Shown here: piece by piece, positions 1 to 11,010 of the stretch
How the letters are laid out: each line of letters starts with the position of its first letter
How positions within the stretch are numbered: position 1 is the stretch's first letter
Assembly (NCBI RefSeq): GCF_018143015.1
Contig: NC_054740.1
Location: 52,448,779-52,512,778, forward strand
Source: Lytechinus variegatus
Lineage: Eukaryota; Echinodermata; Echinoidea; Temnopleuroida; Toxopneustidae
Direction: 5' to 3'
Length of the DNA stretch: 64,000 nucleotides
Notes under the pieces: generated by a model
What the model was told of the DNA's origin: nothing
Databases searched by the model: none
The model's input: only the letters and a program-made list of their open reading frames with translations
Program-made: the position numbers and the translations under genes

Positions 1-570
1 ATTTGTTGGCTCGTTCACTTCGCTCGCTCGCGAATTTTCGCAATTTTGTCCCACATACCATGTTTTTGTACTCATTACGCTGGTGAAAGCATATTTTTGT
101 TATTTTTCACGAAACATAGCCCATTATCAAAACCACTTAAGTTGTCGGTATTAAATAGGGGGTATGTATAGCGGTAGAGAAAAGGGGTGAAGAAATTGAC
201 GATCAGTCATATAATTCAAGACAGATCAGTTGGAGATAGAAAGCAAGATATCATGAACAGGATAGATACTGGTATAATGATCGGAAGAGAGAGGGTACGG
301 ATATGGGGGCTTGCATGGGGCCATGGACCCAACAAATTTTCATGACTAACAATAAAGAAAAAGGGGAAAAAAGGAATGCAAAAGGGGTAAAATGATACAT
401 TAATTTCTGAATATTATATAAACATTATTCACAAAATTCAGATTTTTTTTATTAAGGGGTCACAATTTTTGCTCGGTCGCTTCACTTTTTCATAACTAAC
501 TTACCCCATACGCCATGCTTGGTCCCCTCAAAATGTTTGACTCATTACAACAAGTGCGAGAAATAAATTT
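1..570. repeat. Decayed repeat with CG-rich TCGCTCGC words
   Basis: AT-rich, with no supported gene. A CG-rich word (cttcgctcgctcgcgaatttt) near base 20 is followed by a segment with CCATG...TGTACTCATTACG. A similar arrangement recurs at about 465-550, with ctcggtcgcttcac, then CGCCATG, then TTGACTCATTAC. I read this as a diverged internal direct repeat of an old transposon. Related CG-rich words in AT-rich surroundings occur at 16230 and inside the hAT elements at 11568 and 25520. Family unknown. Confidence 0.35.
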
Positions 571-954
571 ATAATATGTATATACATAAAGAGAGGTGGG
601 CGGAGAGTGAGAGAGACAAAAATAAAGAGTACTTGAGCTGTCAATGTGGCCAGTACTTTCGATAATTCGGTTGTCAACACGATGCACGGATGTTGAGTAG
701 GAGTTTTTCGCACCTTTACGAAAGATGTAAACAAAAGCTTCTTTCTTTGCCTTCCATTAGTCGTGTACACATCGTCAAAGTTCGTCCAAAAGAAAGCCAA
801 TGAAATAAAACTTGCGACTTAGTTTTTTTTTATGTCATGATGTTAAGTTTCTTCCACTTCAACTTCCTTTGAAATGTAACTATCGTCAAAGCCTGTATAT
901 AAACAATCATTATTTTGTAACGCTACGTCTACCACTAAACCAATAACGTATTTG

Positions 955-1085
955 CATGGGGGCAGAGTTCCCCTTCACATAAATTTTGATGACGGATTTT
1001 GATGATTTCCCCCTTTTGTTTCCATTTTTTTGGGGAGGGCTGTCAGAAAAGGCTTGCCCCCTTGATGAGGTTCAGCTTTGCCACT
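955..1085 (-). mobile_element. Possible hAT-like element fragment
   Basis: Read on the minus strand, the right edge begins CAGTGGCAAAGCTGAACC and continues into a G-rich stretch. CAGTGGCRWAG openings are common on hAT-type elements. No second terminus or target duplication was found, so this is a fragment at best. Confidence 0.25.
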
Positions 1086-1570
1086 GGTTTGAACAAGATA
1101 AATCGCAACGTCTGCATTTACACGAATAAAATGAATACAGGATTTAACGCTTTGAAAGAACTCCTACTTCGATAATTCAGCTCACCAACCTCTGACGTAC
1201 GATTTTCATGAGGAGTTCACAATTTAAGTAATTATTAAGTCATAATAAAAGCTGCTGTCGGATTTTATTTTTTCTTCGTTTATTTCCATATTTCTATTCT
1301 CCACGTCTTCCTTTTATTTATCAATCCTTGCCTCCTAGGAATGTTGCATTAAAGATCAGTTACTCATAAACAGAATATAAAGTGAGATACCTTCCGCATT
1401 TTTTTTTATTAATGAGACGAAATATTACAATGGTATTAATGTGAATGTTATTGTACGTGCAAAATATTCAATGTAATGTATTATTATGTAACCAATGACA
1501 GAAATACACGTACTTTCAGGTCGACTGTCGGTTGTGCATCCGATTTTAAACTTAATCCGTAATAGAACCG

Positions 1571-1757
1571 GTGTGTTGGCTCAGTTGATAGAACGTCCGT
1601 CTCACAACCGGGAGGTCGGGGATTCAAACCCCGGCCGCGTCAGACCAAAAGACGTTAAAAGATGGGAGTTGCTGCTACACTGTTTGGCGTTCAGCAATTA
1701 AAGGGATATAGAGCCTCGTCGATCCTGTGTCTATTTCGAACAATAAAATATGGATTT
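1571..1757 (+). mobile_element. tRNA-derived SINE, family A, copy 1
   Basis: The tRNA-like head has a box A match (TGGCTCAGTTGATAG, about 1576) and a box B match (GGGATTCAAACCCC, about 1619). A non-tRNA body follows (GACCAAAAGACGTTAAAAG, GATGGGAGTTGCTGCTAC, TTTGGCGTTCAG, GAGCCTCGTCGATC), then a short tail, AATAAAATATGGAT. The reverse-strand element at 7251-7508 shares head, body and tail in the same order, which makes this an interspersed SINE and not a tRNA gene. The head resembles a tRNA with a CAC-like anticodon loop, but its parent tRNA is uncertain. No clean target duplication seen. Confidence 0.85.
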
Positions 1758-1949
1758 TAAGATAGCAGATAATAAATTCGTTGAGAAAACAATTAGAGGA
1801 ACACAAGTACAATAATTACCTGCCATTTTAGGGGTTCCTTATCGAGTAAATCAGAAACACAAATACTTTTCTTTTGTTTCGTCACTACTTGTGCCGTGGA
1901 AGTTGATCCCGACTATAAATACTTTTTGTTACATACAACGCATTTTAGT

Positions 1950-2110
1950 ATAATATAAATGGACCGCCAAATAGTTATTTATATCTTAAACAACTATGTT
2001 TGATTTTTGTTTCATCTAATTTTCAATAAATTAAGCATGGTTGTTTAAACGGTTATGAAATGTTCATAAATAAGCAACGTTGTGTAATAATAAATTTTAC
2101 TGTGTATATA
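1950..2110. repeat. TTTAAACAACG-word element, decayed copy
   Basis: Holds scattered copies of one word in both orientations: cttaaacaactatg, ggttgtttaaacggtt and gcaacgttgtgtaa. Better preserved members of the same type lie at 23186-23422 and 50967-51192. The ends are not resolved here. Confidence 0.45.
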
Positions 2111-2845
2111 GTCACGTCTACAGACAGGGGATGTGGGAAGAATGTGCGTTATTCATTCTGGGGGACAGAGTGCATAATCAGCGAGGCTTTCCATACAATA
2201 ATTCCAGCTTCTTTAGACAAATATGAACATACGGGATTGACTGTGGAAAGCACAACTTCATCCGGACCATAATCTTTGTGTTGATTTAACGTGTCATGAA
2301 TGTGAGCTCTTGGAAATCTCTTCAAAGCCGAAGTTTTCTCTCGATGATTCCAGCTTCGTTTGTTTTTAAAAACTTTTTTTTATCTGAGTCTGAGATTCTT
2401 CCCGTATAGAGTCCATTTATTTCCATATTTTAGAGAGAAATGACTTTTTTGTGCTTTCAGCTTGTTCAGTAGTATCCCGGTTCAGTATTCACGATGGTTT
2501 ATTGAACATTTTGACTTCAAGAACTTCCTTCCCGTGGGGGTGTGTGTGTGGGAGTGTCTGTATGTAAAAATCGAATGTTCATGAACATATTTGTATATAT
2601 GAGGGTTTATGTATGTGTGTGGGTGGGTAGGTTGCGGGTGTGTGTGGGTGTACAGTAGAGTGACAGACTTATTGGCTTATTGGATAAAAACAGACTTTCA
2701 TCGAATCATAATTATTGCTTTAATCTAATAGAAATCTTTTCACGCTTATTCACTTCTGGCTATTTTTGCCTTGTTCATTCATTTGTTAATGACATTCATC
2801 GATTCTTAATTTTTTGTTGTTGTTAATATTATATTTGTATCTTCT

Positions 2846-2976
2846 GGGGCCCGTAACACAAAGGTTATCGATTGATCGTGAGCTTGATTTTCACGACTGA
2901 TTGTACATGGTAGTAAATGGAATCAATCATAGAAAAATGTTCTACGATCATTGATAAGCTTTGTGTTACGGGCCTC
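2846..2976. mobile_element. Short MITE, GGGCCCGTAACACAAAG termini
   Basis: Inverted repeat of about 30 bp per arm. The left end reads GGGGCCCGTAACACAAAGG and the reverse complement of the right end reads GAGGCCCGTAACACAAAGC. The arms then continue with ATCGATTGATCG / ATCAATGATCGTAG. The element is 131 bp long with no coding capacity. A relative with GGGCTCCGTAACAC termini lies at 36019-36178. No clear target duplication. Confidence 0.75.
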
Positions 2977-3299
2977 TTGCCTGCTGAATAATGTTCATGA
3001 GGACATTCTTGTGTAACGCAGTGTAAAAAGAAATAAATGGATCTTTATGGCTGTTTACTTGTATCATTGCATTTGATGTTCTCGATTAAATCAGATCAAT
3101 TGACTTTTATTTGAACTACTGGAATCATTTTGTAGGCTTGGAGACAGTTTCGTCAGGATATTTTAACTCGGTTAGGACAGAATTCAGATGGCAGTGACAT
3201 ATAAAGGCACAAAGTTTTTATAAGAGCATTATGAGATCTAAATCTTTGCAGCATAAAAATCAGAAATATTATTGGTTATTATTGGTGGTTTAAGTCTAC

Positions 3300-3437
3300 A
3301 ATGGTGCTTATGGTGGTGGTGATGGTAGTGGTGGTGATGATGATGATGACAATAATAGAGGTAATTGTAGAATAAGTAGTATAGAACTACTGCACCTAAT
3401 GATACTATACTACTTCTTCTACTACTACTATACACTT

Positions 3438-3472
<35 letters not shown>

Positions 3473-3536
3473 GCTACTACTACTACTATACTTCTACTAT
3501 TAGTACTACTATATTCTTCTCCTTCTATACTACTAC

Positions 3537-3572
<36 letters not shown>

Positions 3573-3795
3573 TATTACTACTATTACTACTACTTCTACT
3601 ATTACTACGAATACTACTACTACTACTATTACTACTACTACTACCACTACTATTACTACTACTACTATTATTACTACTAATACTAATACTACCACTACTA
3701 TTACTACTAATACTACCACTACTATTACTACTACTACTTCTACTATTACTACTACTACTACTACAACTACTACTACTACAATTGCTACTACTACT
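3300..3795. repeat. Long imperfect (CTA)n / (GGT)n microsatellite
   Basis: Almost pure CTA/ATT triplets from 3409 to 3790, interrupted mainly by ATT and TTC triplets, with a GGT/GAT stretch at 3308-3350. Reading frames through it give only homopolymeric Ser, Val or Tyr runs, so no protein is called. Diverged direct repeats flank it at 3127-3165 and 3949-3985. Confidence 0.95.
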
Positions 3796-4618
3796 TTCGC
3801 CCATGTGACTAGTATTAATGCGCTCAATCGTATTTTAAAACATTGATGAGATCGTTGATAAATCCACTGTGGCATACGATGACAAACAAAAATAGCCCAT
3901 ATAAATAAATGAAAATCGATTTTTCTCCGGTTTGAAGTATTTCAGGCATTTTGTAGTCTTGGAAACCGTTTCGTCACGACAAGCAAAAAACAAAAATAAA
4001 AATCAGATTGTTTTGATGAAGTAGTGTTGACTCTGTACAAAGAAGGAGATCTACATCTGGTTAGGTTGGGAGAGATAATATCAGCAAAAGCAAAATATAT
4101 ATTTCATGATATTTGATCTTTTATTACATTTCTTATTATCTTAATTTCATACATAATATACCATCGATCAATATAGACAAATAAGATTTGATAGAAAATC
4201 ATCTCATTTTTCTTTTGCCTTTATCTATGCATTCATCTTTGTTTGATAGTTTGGTATCAGAATTGTTATTTTATATTTCCATAAGCGCAATACACATAGG
4301 CAGAGGATGGGGGAATTCAATAATTCCCATGCATGGTTTTTAGATTTGGATGGTGATAATAATATGACAATGATAATGAAAATAATAATAATGACACTTC
4401 ATAGGCTTATTCTTGTTAAATATACTGTTGTCTGTTTTATATTGTTTACTCTGCCTTTTTATTATTGTTATAATTATTTTTTTCTCTCTTCAAATAATTT
4501 CAATCACGTGTATATATTTAATTTTCTTTGATCTGTTTTATTCCTAAACATTAGAGATTTGTTTCTATATTGTGTATTGTATGTTATACATTGACTTTTA
4601 ATAAATACATTAATTAAA

Positions 4619-4645
4619 AAAAAACTATAACAGTAGTACTGTTAT
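4619..4645. repeat. Small perfect hairpin
   Basis: TATAACAGTA, one G, then TACTGTTATA: a perfect palindrome with 10-bp arms, directly after an A-rich run. Too short to assign. Confidence 0.6.
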
Positions 4646-4744
4646 AATATGATGATGATGATAAATCAATGATCGACATTTTGGTCTTTTCATCACCCTG
4701 GTGTTCACATAGGAAATCAACTATGGGCATAACTATAGGTCAAG

Positions 4745-4950
4745 TACTTCTTTCCAATAATATTTTACATCCGGGCAATACCTTGCTACCAGATAGGCGC
4801 CAAAACTTATTAAAACTATTCCTGGCTACACACTCTCTTTAGCTTGGTCGAAAGCAGCGCAATGTTGATCAGTTTTAATGTAAAAGGAAATGAACACCGG
4901 ATATATAGGATTCGAACCCACGACCATCTGCTTTAAAAAGACCACTACAA
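4745..4950 (-). mobile_element. SINE family B, diverged fragment
   Basis: On the minus strand a box B match (GTGGGTTCGAATCCTA, about 4905-4920) is followed by a body in the same order as the better copy at 26484-26760: a TTTCCTTTTACA segment, then TGCGCTGC...CGACCAAGCT, then GGCGCC. The tRNA-like 5' half is decayed and the 3' tail is unclear. Confidence 0.55.
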
Positions 4951-5228
4951 AATCCACTTCACCGTAACACTTCCTCCATCATGATGATACTGATGATGGT
5001 AAGGGTGGAAGGTTGAGATTAAGGAAATGGTGGAGATGATGATGACGATGATGGCAATTATTATACCTAATTTGCAGTCGTTTACTATTGTTTGAAAATA
5101 AAGAGACTGCAAACAATCCATGAGCTCCAATTTGTTGGAGTGACTAATAGTTAATATGAGGCCGATGCCCGATCGCTGTTTGAGTTCATGGGCCAAATGT
5201 TACTCTTTCAAGGTCTGCTATCGGCTGG

Positions 5229-5570
5229 TATCGATTTTCCCGATCCATTCATATGTGTCGTCTAACAATGTCTTCCACAAATCTTGGCCACCAACGTCTT
5301 ATGTTACGCTCATGTTCTACAAGTAAAGCTCTATAGCTATATTCACACCGATTCTTTTACATGAAAAGCACCTATCGATCTCACGGCGATGATTGTTCAT
5401 TGTAAGTGGAGCGAAGCGATCTGAATTGGTCCATATCGATCCCATGTGGTAGCCGCTCCTTCTGTTTGTGCTCCGATAGATAAAATGTTCACCCGGTATC
5501 GATCGGTGATGGGCTTTGCTATTGTGTCGGTATCGACGGGTAGTCTGCGATCGATCCGATCGATTTCTGA
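5229..5570. promoter_or_regulatory. Cluster of TATCGAT words
   Basis: TATCGAT occurs at 5229, 5373, 5434 and 5497, TATCGAC at 5531, and a GATCGATCCGATCGAT string at about 5549, all within 342 bp. This is locally much denser than elsewhere in the window. In insects TATCGATA is the DREF/BEAF site; whether it has that role here is unknown. It may instead be a decayed short-period repeat. No gene next to it was recognised. Confidence 0.3.
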
Positions 5571-5699
5571 GTTGATGTATGATACGTCGTTTTGGTAGTG
5601 CGCAATTGCAGATATTAGCAAGATGTTTTACATTGCGTGCATTGTTTTGAACACAGCCATTGATTAACACGCAATGAATGAAAATTTTCTTTACATCAT

Positions 5700-6950
5700 T
5701 CACCATGTTATCACGAAGGATTAATTATGGCATAATTATATTAGCATTGATCAGAAAGTCTTTTGTGACCATTTTTCATGAAAAGAAAGCAAGAAGAACG
5801 GCGAAAGAAAATGTCTTACTCGCGCATGAGTGGTAATATACTCACCTTACTAATATGGTTCATTTATGCCATTGCATATCACCATGAGTGAGTAATTAGC
5901 ATCAAGGTGTGAAAGTAGATTTGGAAGTCAATGACTATCTGTAAGAATACTCTTACTGAAACAAACTCTTTTTTATCTTCCAATAGCCCTCCTTGTCAAT
6001 TTGAAAGGTGCACTAATATAATATCATGGTCCTTTCCAATTGCAATACTGTATACTACGCGAGCCAATGTGAAATAAAAAAAGGTTCCCTACCATCAGAA
6101 ATCACTTTTATATGTTGCAAATTATGAATAGGGAGCCCGTTGCAAATATTTAGTTTCGTGAAAGGTACGTCAGGGCAGATTGATACTAACTATAGGTGTC
6201 TAAAATTATGAAGAAAATAATTCAAATAGTATACAGATGGTAATTCGCATAATTATACTTCAAAGCGACATTAACTTACAGCTGATTTATCTCACGACTT
6301 ATTCTCAATGGCAAGCTCACAGACTGCAGTACCCCCATCCTAGCTAATTAATTATTCAAAAGTTCCAACGCTTTTATGGTCGAAAGCGCGCTTTGTTCTC
6401 GTGCCAAATCACAATAGTATTTTGACACCTGAAGTACATTTCGTATTGTCGTCCATCGATCGGAACATAAATTGATAATTGCGCTTGTAATTAACGCTCC
6501 ACGAACACTTTTCGATAGATCTGTTTACGAGCGAGTGTCGTTTGTTTTCTCGCGAGTCAATTGCAACAATGCTGCCATCTTTTGGTACGATATTGTGTCC
6601 TTTGTCTCGGCTATTGATTGGCAAGCCAAGGCTTTGTTCTTATTTCTTTGGGGTAGACTGAGTTGAGGACATTTTGAGCTTGGATTGAGCAAAACAAGTC
6701 AGCCACAGACACAGATTCGAGTATACATAATATGCAAAAGATGTCAGAGGAGAACAAAAAAAATGGGATAATATCTTACGAGACACACAAGGACAGAAGT
6801 TATCTGGTGCATGGTCAAAGATATACAATGGGTAATGCGATTAGTGTATACGTCTGACTCCGTTCCTATATTATCATGTATAATGTGCATGGGCTCTGCC
6901 TGAAATGGGTTTGTCTCTGTATTCTGCATTCGTATGAAAATCTGTATAGC
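5700..6950. other. No gene or repeat recognised
   Basis: Ordinary AT-rich sequence. I see no splice-flanked reading frame with recognisable protein similarity, no tRNA and no clear repeat termini. Confidence 0.5.
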
Positions 6951-6952
6951 TC

Positions 6953-7003
6953 ATGACCTGCTAAGGTCAAGAGCTATAATAGCTCTTGACCTTAGCAGGT
7001 CAT
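6953..7003. repeat. Perfect 25-bp hairpin with one-base loop
   Basis: The left arm starts ATGACCTGCTAAGGTCAAG and ends AGCTAT. After a single A, the right arm is its exact reverse complement, starting ATAGCTCTTGACC and ending GCAGGTCAT. The 50 paired bases have no mismatch and the similarity stops abruptly at both ends. An old repeat would have drifted, so the structure is either recent or maintained. The AGGTCA half-site inside each arm resembles a nuclear-receptor half-site. Confidence 0.9.
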
Positions 7004-7250
7004 TAAGTGAAGGGTATAGAGGAAACTACTACTCCGGTCGAGGTACAAATATTTAAAAAATACATATATATACCTTATAAAAATGTTGGGAAGGTGGCAA
7101 GAACGAATTCAACTCACAAAAAAAGAAAATCTTAAAACAAAAAAATATGATTCTAACGCTCACTCATTAGGCATGCCTTGTGTCCATAAATCACTCTCTT
7201 ACAATGAATAGGCAACAGTGGTAGACATAATGTTGATAATTAAAATGAAA

Positions 7251-7508
7251 ATGAATATCCAGATTTTATTGCTCGGAATATACATACAATGAAATACTCC
7301 GAAAATCTGCTCTGTCCAATTGATCGTTGGCCCGTCATCCAATGTGCAGCACCAGATCGACGAGGCTCTATCCCTTTAATCGTTGAACGCCAAACAGGGT
7401 AGCAGAAACTCCCATCTTTTAATGTCTTTTGGTCTGGCACGGCTGGGGTTTGAACTGCCTACCTCCCGGTTGTGAAACGGACGCACAACCGACAGAGCCA
7501 ACACACCG
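7251..7508 (-). mobile_element. tRNA-derived SINE, family A, copy 2
   Basis: Reverse-strand relative of the element at 1571. It has the GTGTGTTGGCTCTGTC head, a box B relic (AGTTCAAACCCC), the shared body (GACCAAAAGACATTAAAAG, GATGGGAGTTTCTGC, GAGCCTCGTCGATC) and the AATAAAATCTGGAT tail. It is about 70 bp longer than copy 1, with an extra GATGACGGGCCAACGATC-type segment before the tail, so copy 1 appears internally deleted or 3'-shortened. Confidence 0.85.
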
Positions 7509-7818
7509 TCTATTGTCGATGTTTAACCTTTTTTAATCACTGAATCAGCGCCTAGTTTCATGAAAATTGTTTCATATCTAACGCTGATTACGCGAAGAAG
7601 AACAAATCATGATATCAATTCACCCTACTGTGTGGTGAGATATGAAAGAAAATGTAATTTATTAATCATTTAAGAAAAGCAAATGAAGATGAAACAGCTA
7701 AAATTATTTGCATTTCGGGCTTAATCCATGATTGGACCATGGACCTACTTCGTAGTTCGTAGTAGGGTCCATGACGGACTGTGGTGGAATGAGTCTCGAA
7801 CTATCATGTACATGCGTG

Positions 7819-7828
7819 GAAAAAAATG
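7819..7828 (-). terminator. Pol III T-tract terminator of tRNA-Glu
   Basis: A run of six T on the minus strand begins two bases after the discriminator base. Confidence 0.75.
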
Positions 7829-7900
7829 TTCCCACACCGGGAATCGAACCCGGGCCGCGGCGGTGAGAGCGCCGAATCCTAACCACTAGACCATATGGGA
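7829..7900 (-). tRNA. tRNA-Glu (CTC)
   Basis: A 72-nt cloverleaf can be drawn on the minus strand. The acceptor stem TCCCATA/TGTGGGA has one G-U pair and an A discriminator. The D arm has TGGTCTAGTGG (box A), the anticodon stem CGGCG/CGCCG encloses loop CTCTCAC with anticodon CTC, and the T arm contains GGTTCGATTCC (box B). It decodes GAG. The body matches the eukaryotic tRNA-Glu consensus closely, and a T6 run directly downstream fits Pol III termination. It stands alone, with no shared flanks with the copy at 23007. Confidence 0.95.
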
Positions 7901-8064
7901 GCTATAGGAGACGAGTAGCGATATTGTCATGAGTATCATCTGATGATAGCGATATTCCAGAGTTCACCTCTTGCTTGGCTTTCCGTCGCTGTTGATCAGA
8001 GGCGAAGACATGACGATATAGTGACGGGGGTGCATGGCGATGGTTGTAGGAGTGTTCCTGAGCT

Positions 8065-8335
8065 GATGATGAGGATGAGGATGATGATGATGATGATGAT
8101 GATAAGATTGATGGTGATGATAATGAAGATGATGACGAGAATGATGACAGTGGTGGTTATGATGAAGGTAATGATGACGAATATGATGTTGGTGACGATG
8201 ATGATGTTGGTGTGATGATGTTGATACTGGTGATGATGGTGATGGGGATGATGGTGATGGTGATGATGATGGTGATGATTATGATGATGATGATGGTGAT
8301 CACGGTGATGACGACGATAATGATGGCGGTGGTAA
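8065..8335. repeat. (GAT)n-type microsatellite
   Basis: Imperfect GAT/GGT triplets over about 270 bp. Frames through it give only Met/Val- or Ile/Thr-rich strings, so no protein is called. Confidence 0.9.
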
Positions 8336-8984
8336 TTGTGCTAGAGGTGCGCGTAATACAAGTAAATGGTAAAGTGGATTTCACGTCGATTTCAGTTGAA
8401 CGGACTTCAATGACGATGTGCATATGCAGATTTTTTTAGTCACTACGTTACTCGTGGTGTTATGTTGTTGTTGTTTTTTTGCTTTGTTTGTTTTGGTTTT
8501 TTGCTTTCGCCATTTGCAAATTACAATACCCTGTGTGAAATTCACCAAAAGCATTGTCCTGTTTTCAAAGTTATACGATTCTTTCACTTATTAAAGGAAA
8601 AATATATCATATAAAAATTGGACACACATAAATAACGTTGACTTCCGTTGATACTTTGTTCCAGTATAGCAATTAACTCAGCTGCATCACTTATTATTTC
8701 TCCTTTAACATATACTTCACAAAAAAAAATAAAATGAGCAGCACGCGAGCTCCTAGCGGGCGTCCAATCTCTGTCAGGCCGGGAGGACGGGGGCGAAGTA
8801 ATGTCCAAGTTGGTATAGACGGTCCCCTGCTAAGCATGTCAGCCGTAATTGACTTCCAGCTTTTATTTCTTGGCGAGCAGGCAGCGAACGCCTTTCCGTC
8901 TATTGGGATAACAATCAGGGTCTAAATATATATATATATGGTGTACCCCAAGGGGGCAGGGGCGTGACCCCTCCACCTTTGATT

Positions 8985-9310
8985 AGACAGTGAACACAGC
9001 CAAAGCTGTGATGCTAACCGGAAGATTACACCGGTTAATTCACTCCGGTGCTTTTGTTTTTGTTTGTGTTAGTTCAACATTCATCGATGTTATAACACCT
9101 TTGGCTGCTTTTATAACACCAGCAGGGCCCGCTGGTAGAACAGATTTCGAAATTGAAGTGGCTACCCAGGGTAAATATACCTATATTATTATTATTATTT
9201 GGCTATTACATTTACACTCTCTGGTGTTCTGCTCAATCTCTATAGGTAGTAATTTAACACCTTAGGGTGTGGTCCTCTACACACTTAACATAATGTTAAC
9301 CAGCACGAGG
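8985..9310. repeat. Iterated TAACACC / GGTGTT-type element, decayed
   Basis: Holds repeated short words in both orientations (attacaccggttaatt, gttataacacc, tttataacaccagc, tttaacaccttagggtgt, cataatgttaacc), interrupted by (ATT)n at about 9186. It resembles the better-bounded element at 12475-12717. Ends not resolved. Confidence 0.4.
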
Positions 9311-9610
9311 GTAATTATGTGTCCAACCAATTTTGGGGCAGTGAATGCCCTAGGGTCCCTGGAACTCATGATCTTCCAACTCCCGCAACCTTGACAATCC
9401 ACCCTTTTATAAGCATTTTCTGATTTTAATTACCCCTCCCCCTCTCCCTTCCGTCACTCCCTCCCACACTAACCTTCTGTTCATCTCTCTCAACACTATT
9501 TCCCTTTCTCTCTGCCCCCCCCCCACCTCCGCTTTTCTTATCACCACCTCTAACTATGACGTACATTACCCAGCTAACTCTCCACCCCTTCTCACTTTCT
9601 GTCAGCATGA

Positions 9611-9757
9611 GCCTGTTTCATAAAACCTGTTAAAGTAACACATTTGCAATAAAAGTTTTAAGCTACTGCAATCATTCGATTTGATTGGCTGATCATACAC
9701 TTGTTATAGAAACTATGCATAATTTGCTTTTATAATAAGTCTTTATGAAACGGACCC
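9611..9757. mobile_element. Short MITE, GTTTCATAAA termini
   Basis: The left end reads CCTGTTTCATAAAACCTGTT and the reverse complement of the right end reads GGTCCGTTTCATAAAGACTT, giving a 147-bp element with no coding capacity. The outer arms share the CATAAA word with the elements at 20033, 52894 and 61544. Confidence 0.6.
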
Positions 9758-10639
9758 TATCATTGTATTGTACATTATATCCTTCCACCTCCGTTATAAA
9801 AGCTCTTCTTGATTTCAAAGACTAGACAGTCACATAAAACGTCTCCATCGTTTTATTGGCCATATTTCATTCATACTTATCATTTTCCCTTTCAGAGTGA
9901 TAGAAAACTTATTCGACTCATGTTGTTATGATTTTCGTACGATTTATCCTTGACCTTGAACCTGAAACACATGTCGAATATTGCGCTTAAATTCCTCTAA
10001 GAACATGCAATTTTCACATCGATCCAGTTGGTATTAATAGTATACGTCTGGGTTTAGAAGAAATCAGAGCGAAAGTGATAGAAAACATTTGACATGCAAG
10101 AAAAAAAGTATCATGAGATTCAAACGTATTTTGATATTAAAAATTCAAACATTCGTGGAACTGGTTCTAATCTTGCATGGTAATGCGTTAAGCGTGGACT
10201 AATATTCCTCAGAGAATGGTATTTCATGTGGTGGAATAAGATCGCTCTTTCATCGGAAAGAATTGATTTTTGAAACGTTGTAACTTTGCTCTTTGCCGCC
10301 ACGATAGACAGCCATGTTCGCCCCGATAGCAAGCCGTGTGAGAGATCACGAGTTCAGCGCCATCATTAAAATACCCACAAATTTTGGGATTAAAATCATG
10401 ACATATTGAATGATTGATTTTCGGCGAATTTTGCCCACACGTGTGACGACTCAGATTCTTGTTCATGTTCTTAAAGTGAGAAAGAAATTTTCAGAATAAT
10501 ATATTTAGTTCCTGTATAGCTCGACCCTTCCAAAGTGACCCTTGTATATTTGTAATTCTGGCATAGGGACGTCAAATTTGTTAAAGCGCACAATAATTTC
10601 AAGGAATCAATTTCTGTTAGCGAAACAGAGAGGTACCCA

Positions 10640-10825
10640 TTTAAACTTCAGATGGGTTAAGTTCTTGGATCATTATTTACTGCTGTAAGAAATTACGCCA
10701 TGTGAACGTGGATCATTGTTTACTGCTGAAGGAAATTACGCCATGGCTGATGGGATTCGAACCTACGTCCCTCTGTTTCAGAGTCCGGAGACGAATCCGT
10801 TGGGCCATACCGAAATAAAAGGTTC
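10640..10825 (-). mobile_element. SINE family B with internal tandem duplication
   Basis: On the minus strand the head runs GGCCCAACGGATTCGTC then GGTTCGAATCCCAT (box B), followed by GCCATGGCGTAATTTCC and CTTCAGCA, as in the copy at 26484. A 37-bp unit appears twice at a 43-bp offset (10666-10702 and 10709-10745) with only three mismatches, so this copy carries a fairly recent internal duplication just after the tRNA-like head. Confidence 0.65.
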
Positions 10826-10859
10826 CTCCTATTGAAATTTAGTTCAATGCGATCTAAAA

Positions 10860-11010
10860 TGTATGTTAAACAGGTTTGTATCCAGCTGTAGAATTAGCAA
10901 CCAAAGGTGTTGTAATTACACCAAAAGGTAACACCAATATGTTTAGAACTAACACCAAGAATTTAGCTTGATTACTTAGTGACTCGCGTGGCCTCTCATG
11001 ATCAGCATCA
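10860..11010. repeat. ACACC-word repeat, decayed
   Basis: Several ACACCAA / GGTGTT words in about 100 bp (caaaggtgttgtaattacacc, aaaaggtaacaccaat, ctaacaccaag). Same style as 8985 and 12475. No clear ends. Confidence 0.35.

Noticed and set aside
1571-1645. tRNA gene at the SINE A head
   Set aside because: A second copy with the same non-tRNA body lies at 7251, so it is a SINE head; acceptor pairing is poor.
3238-3875. Long Ser-rich and Val-rich minus-strand frames
   Set aside because: They are translations of the (CTA)n microsatellite; composition alone explains them.
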